NCBI GenBank assembly: GCA_902796465.1
Contig: CADBPK010000214.1
Coordinates: 1-8,054 of the forward strand
DNA length: 8,054 nt
From: an uncultured Erysipelotrichaceae bacterium
GTDB lineage: Bacteria > Bacillota_I > Bacilli_A > Erysipelotrichales > Erysipelotrichaceae
Direction: 5' to 3'
In this document: piece by piece, positions 4,645-8,054 of the stretch
How positions within the stretch are numbered: position 1 is the stretch's first letter
Layout of the letters: every line of letters begins with the position of its first letter
The notes under the pieces: generated by a model
Seen by the model: the letters and a program-made list of their open reading frames with translations, nothing else
Told to the model about the DNA's origin: nothing
Databases searched by the model: none
Translations under genes and position numbers: made by a program

Positions 4645-6567
4645 ATGGCAAAAAACAAGTATACAGAGGAAAGCATTCAGATACTGGAAGGATTGGAAGC
4701 AGTCCGGAAACGTCCGGGCATGTATATAGGTTCCACCGATATCCACGGTCTGCATCATCTGATCTGGGAGATCGTAGACAACTCCATCGATGAGGCGCTG
4801 AACGGATACGGGAAAAAGATCACGATCACTCTGCAGAATGACGGAAGCGTCACGGTACAGGACGAAGGCAGAGGCATGCCTACCGGCATGCATGCCAGCG
4901 GCGTCAATACACTGCAGGTCATTTTTACGGTTCTGCATGCCGGCGGAAAATTCACTTCCGAAGGCGGCTACAAGACAGCCGGCGGTCTCCATGGCGTCGG
5001 CGCTTCGGTCGTCAACGCGCTTAGTGAATGGCTGGAAGCGGAAGTTGCGCATGACGGCCAGCTGGTCAGAATGCGTTTTGAAAACGGCGGGAAGAAGATC
5101 GGCAAACTGGAGAATCTCGGCAAGACGAACCGCACCGGTTCCAAAGTTACATTCAAGCCGGACAGAAAGATCTTTTCCACAACAGAATTCAAATTTGATA
5201 CGGTCTGTGAGAGAGCCCGTGAAGAAGCGTTCCTTTTAAGCGGGATCGCGATGGAAGTCATTGACCGCAGGGGAAAGAAAAACGAAACGGAAGTATTCTG
5301 TTATGAAGACGGTCTCACAGCTTACCTGAATTATCTTTCGGAAGACCGCCGTCCTCTGACGACACCGGTCAAGTTTTCCGGTGATGTCGGCGGCATCCAT
5401 GTGGATACGGCATTCCAGTATACGGATGACTATCAGGAAAATACGTACAGCTTCGTTAACCTGGTCAGGACGCCTGTCGGCGGTTCGCATGAAGTCGGCT
5501 ACCGTTCCGCGTTTACGAAAGCCGTCAATGATTACGCGAGAAAATACGGCCTGCTTAAGGACAAGGACAAAAACCTGGAAGGCAGCGATGTCCGTGAAGG
5601 ACTTACCAGCATCATCAGCGTTACTATCCCCGAAAACCTGCTTCAGTTTGAAGGACAGACAAAGGGAAAACTCGGAACACCGGAAGCCAAGCCGGCAGTG
5701 GAATCCGTCGTATCGGACCAGCTTTCATTCTGGCTCGAGGAAAACAGGACCCAGTCAGACACACTGATCCGGAAAATGCAGAAAGCCCAGCAGGCAAGGG
5801 ACGCGGCGAGAAAAGCAAGAGATGAGGCAAGAAGGGGCAAGCGTGCAGGAAAGAGCGAAAAAGTATTGTCAGGCAAGCTTTCACCAGCCCAGTCGAAGGA
5901 CTCCCGCATCAAGGAACTCTTCCTCGTCGAGGGTGATTCTGCCGGCGGCAGTGCCAAGCAGGGAAGAGATTCCCAGTATCAGGCGATCCTGCCGTTAAGG
6001 GGAAAAGTGCTGAATACGGAAAAGAGCTCACTCGCGGAAATTGAAAAGAACGAAGAACTGAATACACTGATCTATGCGCTCGGCGCCGGGGTCGGGGCAA
6101 ACTTTGATGTGAGCGAATCCAATTACGGCAAAGTGATCATCATGACCGATGCGGATGACGACGGATCACATATCCAGATCCTTCTGCTTACCTTCTTCTA
6201 CCGGTATATGCGTCCGCTGGTGGAAAACGGAATGGTATATATTGCGCTGCCGCCTCTGTACAAAGTTACAAAGGGAAAAACATCGCAGTACTGCTATACC
6301 GATGATGAACTTGACTCCCTGCGTAAAAAGATGGGGAAAGTGGAAATCCAGAGATATAAAGGACTTGGTGAAATGAACGCTTCGCAGCTCTGGGAAACCA
6401 CCATGGATCCCGAGCACCGCACATTGATACAGGTGGGCATCGAGGACGGCGTGGCTGCCGAAAAACGTGTGTCCGTACTGATGGGCGATAAAGCGGAAAA
6501 ACGCAGAAGATGGATCGAAGAGAATATTTCCTTTACATTGGAAGATGATTTTAAGGTGGGGGATTAA
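4645..6567 (+). CDS. parE: DNA topoisomerase IV subunit B (ParE)
   Basis: ParE is the ATPase subunit of topoisomerase IV, which with ParC decatenates daughter chromosomes and relaxes supercoils. The 640-residue length is normal. The GHKL ATPase domain (about 1-220) has the catalytic Glu42 and Asn46 in WEIVDNSIDEA, Asp73-E-G-R-G-M-P, and the ATP lid GGLHGVGASVVNALS (113-127). The transducer domain carries QTKGKLGTPEAK (338-349) with Lys340. The GKLGT form and the absence of the GyrB C-terminal hallmarks point to ParE. A basic helical linker follows (376-412). The TOPRIM domain has Glu429 in LVEGDSAGGSAKQGRD and Asp502/Asp504 in TDADDDGSH. It ends with the RYKGLGEMN element and a C-terminal NISFTLEDDF tail. 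TDADDDG has Asp505 where E. coli GyrB has Val. The partner parC overlaps it by 1 nt, confirming ParE over GyrB. Confidence 0.97.
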   Translation: MAKNKYTEESIQILEGLEAVRKRPGMYIGSTDIHGLHHLIWEIVDNSIDEALNGYGKKITITLQNDGSVTVQDEGRGMPTGMHASGVNTLQVIFTVLHAGGKFTSEGGYKTAGGLHGVGASVVNALSEWLEAEVAHDGQLVRMRFENGGKKIGKLENLGKTNRTGSKVTFKPDRKIFSTTEFKFDTVCERAREEAFLLSGIAMEVIDRRGKKNETEVFCYEDGLTAYLNYLSEDRRPLTTPVKFSGDVGGIHVDTAFQYTDDYQENTYSFVNLVRTPVGGSHEVGYRSAFTKAVNDYARKYGLLKDKDKNLEGSDVREGLTSIISVTIPENLLQFEGQTKGKLGTPEAKPAVESVVSDQLSFWLEENRTQSDTLIRKMQKAQQARDAARKARDEARRGKRAGKSEKVLSGKLSPAQSKDSRIKELFLVEGDSAGGSAKQGRDSQYQAILPLRGKVLNTEKSSLAEIEKNEELNTLIYALGAGVGANFDVSESNYGKVIIMTDADDDGSHIQILLLTFFYRYMRPLVENGMVYIALPPLYKVTKGKTSQYCYTDDELDSLRKKMGKVEIQRYKGLGEMNASQLWETTMDPEHRTLIQVGIEDGVAAEKRVSVLMGDKAEKRRRWIEENISFTLEDDFKVGD

Positions 6568-8054
6568 TGGCAAGAAAGAAAGATTTTGAAGATAAGACGG
6601 TCATTGTTCCCGCATTGCTGGAAGATATCATGTCCGACCGTTTCGGAAGATATGCAAAATACATCATTCAGGAAAGAGCTCTGCCGGATGCGCGAGACGG
6701 CCTGAAACCTGTACAGAGACGCATTCTGTATGCCATGTACCATGACGGGAATACGTGGGATCATCCATACCGGAAATCCGCCAAGACAGTAGGTCTTGTC
6801 ATCGGTAATTATCATCCGCACGGCGACAGTTCCGTCTATGATGCCATGGTGCGTATGTCGCAGGACTGGAAAGTACGTCTGCCGCTGATCGACATGCACG
6901 GAAACAACGGCTCGATCGACGATGATCCGGCTGCGGCCATGCGATATACGGAAGTACGTCTGGCAAAAGTAACACAGGTCATGGAAGATGACCTCGATAA
7001 GAATACTGTTGAGATGACACCCAACTTCGATGATACGGAAAATGAACCGACCGTTCTGCCGGTTCCTTTTCCCGTTATGCTGGTCAACGGCGCAACAGGC
7101 ATCGCGGCCGGTTACGCAACCAACATGCCGCCGCATAACCTGAATGAAGTCGTTGATGCGGCTGTATACCGCATTCATAATCCGTCATGTTCTTTAACGG
7201 ATATCATGGATATCATGCCCGGTCCGGATTTCCCGACCGGCGGCATCGTCCAGGGAGAAGACGGCATCCGTTCCGCCTTCGAAACAGGAAAAGGCAGGAT
7301 CGTTGTCCGGGCGAAATGCGAGATCAAAGATGCCCGCAGCATCCAGCAGATCATCATTACCGAGATCCCGTATGAGATCGTCAAATCGAAACTGGTCAAG
7401 GAAATGGACGAGATCCGTATTTCAAAGGCGATCGACGGTGTGCTGGATGTCCGCGACAGTTCTGACAGGAACGGTCTGCGCATCGTGGTGGATGTCAAAA
7501 AAGACGCCGATGCGAATATGATCCTGAACTATTTCTACAAGAATACAAACCTGCAGACATACTACAGCTACAACAATGTGGCGATCATTGATAAAACACC
7601 TGTCCAGGTAGGCCTGCTCGGTCTTCTGGATGCGTTTATCGATTTCCGCAAGGAAGTCGTGCTGCGCAGATCCCGCTATGAACTGGACAAGATGGAAGCG
7701 AGATGCCATGTCATCGAAGGCCTGATGAAGGCTGTTTCCATTCTTGACGACATCATCCGCATCATCCGTGCCAGCAAGGACAAAGGGGATGCGAAAAAGA
7801 ATCTCATGCGCGAGTTCCACTTTGATGAACCGCAGGCGGAAGCGATCGTTTCCCTGCGTCTGTATCGTCTGACCAACACGGATATTTTCGAGCTGCGCCA
7901 GGAATTCGCGGAACTCGTAAACAAGATCGAAGAAACCAGGGGCATCATTGAAAACGAAGCGATGCTGAAGGCAGTCATTGTGAAGGAACTGCGGGAAGTC
8001 AAAAAGAACTTCGGCAGTGAAAGAAGAACAAAGATCGAAAGTGAAGTATCGGAA
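6567..8054 (+). CDS. parC: DNA topoisomerase IV subunit A (ParC), 3' end outside window
   Basis: ParC is the DNA-cutting subunit of topoisomerase IV. The ATG at 6567 overlaps the parE TAA by one base (TAATG), with a purine-rich GGTGGGGG just upstream, so translation is coupled and the subunits are made together. The frame stays open to the window end, giving 496 residues of an expected roughly 800. Visible are the opening MARKKDFEDKTVIVPALLEDIMSDRFGRYAKYIIQERALPD in two parts, LKPVQRRILYAM (46-57) and the winged-helix recognition region YHPHGDSSVYDAMVRMSQDW (82-101). The catalytic Arg126-Tyr127 follow in AAAMRYTEVRL, then FPVMLVNGATGIAAGYATNMPPHN of the tower entry, and the start of the long coiled coil (about 425 on). 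The C-terminal beta-pinwheel is outside the window. The quinolone-resistance positions are Ser88 and Asp92 (E. coli ParC Ser80 and Glu84), the usual unmutated residues of Gram-positive ParC. Confidence 0.97.
   Translation, partial: MARKKDFEDKTVIVPALLEDIMSDRFGRYAKYIIQERALPDARDGLKPVQRRILYAMYHDGNTWDHPYRKSAKTVGLVIGNYHPHGDSSVYDAMVRMSQDWKVRLPLIDMHGNNGSIDDDPAAAMRYTEVRLAKVTQVMEDDLDKNTVEMTPNFDDTENEPTVLPVPFPVMLVNGATGIAAGYATNMPPHNLNEVVDAAVYRIHNPSCSLTDIMDIMPGPDFPTGGIVQGEDGIRSAFETGKGRIVVRAKCEIKDARSIQQIIITEIPYEIVKSKLVKEMDEIRISKAIDGVLDVRDSSDRNGLRIVVDVKKDADANMILNYFYKNTNLQTYYSYNNVAIIDKTPVQVGLLGLLDAFIDFRKEVVLRRSRYELDKMEARCHVIEGLMKAVSILDDIIRIIRASKDKGDAKKNLMREFHFDEPQAEAIVSLRLYRLTNTDIFELRQEFAELVNKIEETRGIIENEAMLKAVIVKELREVKKNFGSERRTKIESEVSE

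Noticed and set aside
4567..5052. Open frame of 161 codons on the minus strand opposite the parE start and promoter
   Set aside because: It is antisense to the ParE ATPase domain, runs through the parE promoter region, and shows no motif.
6810..6860. Possible quinolone-resistance mutation in ParC
   Set aside because: The two positions most often changed are Ser88 and Asp92, the normal residues for Gram-positive ParC. Nothing suggests resistance.
6564..7178. Open frame of about 200 codons on the minus strand opposite the parE end and parC start
   Set aside because: It lies wholly antisense to intact parC, has no ribosome site or recognisable domain, and its composition (many His, Arg, Ile, Val) is typical of reverse-strand translation of a real gene.
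1..8054. Search for tRNA, rRNA, riboswitch, CRISPR, insertion sequence or prophage signals
   Set aside because: Nothing was visible. The only intergenic gaps of note (1940-2091 and 4513-4644) are explained by divergent promoters and ribosome sites.

Overview
This window looks like a chromosomal housekeeping region of a low-to-mid GC Firmicute. The protein flavour (ParE/ParC type, PlsY, MupG) and a base composition that looks near 50 % GC suggest an Erysipelotrichia-like or related gut or oral lineage, but that placement is an inference and no taxonomic marker gene such as rRNA is present. Coding density is high. I see no mobile element, tRNA, rRNA, CRISPR array or defence gene, and no gene-free stretch over 300 bases.

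Layout. (1) Positions 1-510, plus strand: the C-terminal part of an MFS exporter-like protein whose start lies outside the window. (2) A perfect palindromic terminator at 512-533 separates it from a convergent minus-strand pair: an alpha/beta-hydrolase esterase (539-1318) and, directly upstream and probably translationally coupled, plsY (1322-1939). (3) A 152-nt divergent intergenic region (1940-2091) carries promoter candidates for plsY and for icd (2092-3300, plus), a eukaryotic-type NADP-dependent isocitrate dehydrogenase. (4) A second perfect palindromic terminator (3302-3329) lies between icd and the convergent mupG (3328-4512, minus), a DUF871-type 6-phospho-N-acetylmuramidase. (5) A 132-nt divergent region (4513-4644) carries good -10 elements in both directions, leading to mupG and to the parE-parC operon (4645-6567, and 6567 to the end, truncated). 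This operon encodes the two subunits of topoisomerase IV.

The genes do not form one pathway. PlsY starts phospholipid synthesis, topoisomerase IV decatenates chromosomes, Icd makes 2-oxoglutarate and NADPH, and MupG recycles peptidoglycan sugars. The main point of context is that plsY divergent to parE-parC is a familiar Firmicute arrangement (Bacillus, Staphylococcus). Here two unrelated genes, icd and mupG, sit between the two halves. I found no convincing undescribed system. The findings are modest: gene order, an orphan mupG, a hairpin at the plsY 5' end, and a substitution in the ParE TOPRIM motif.
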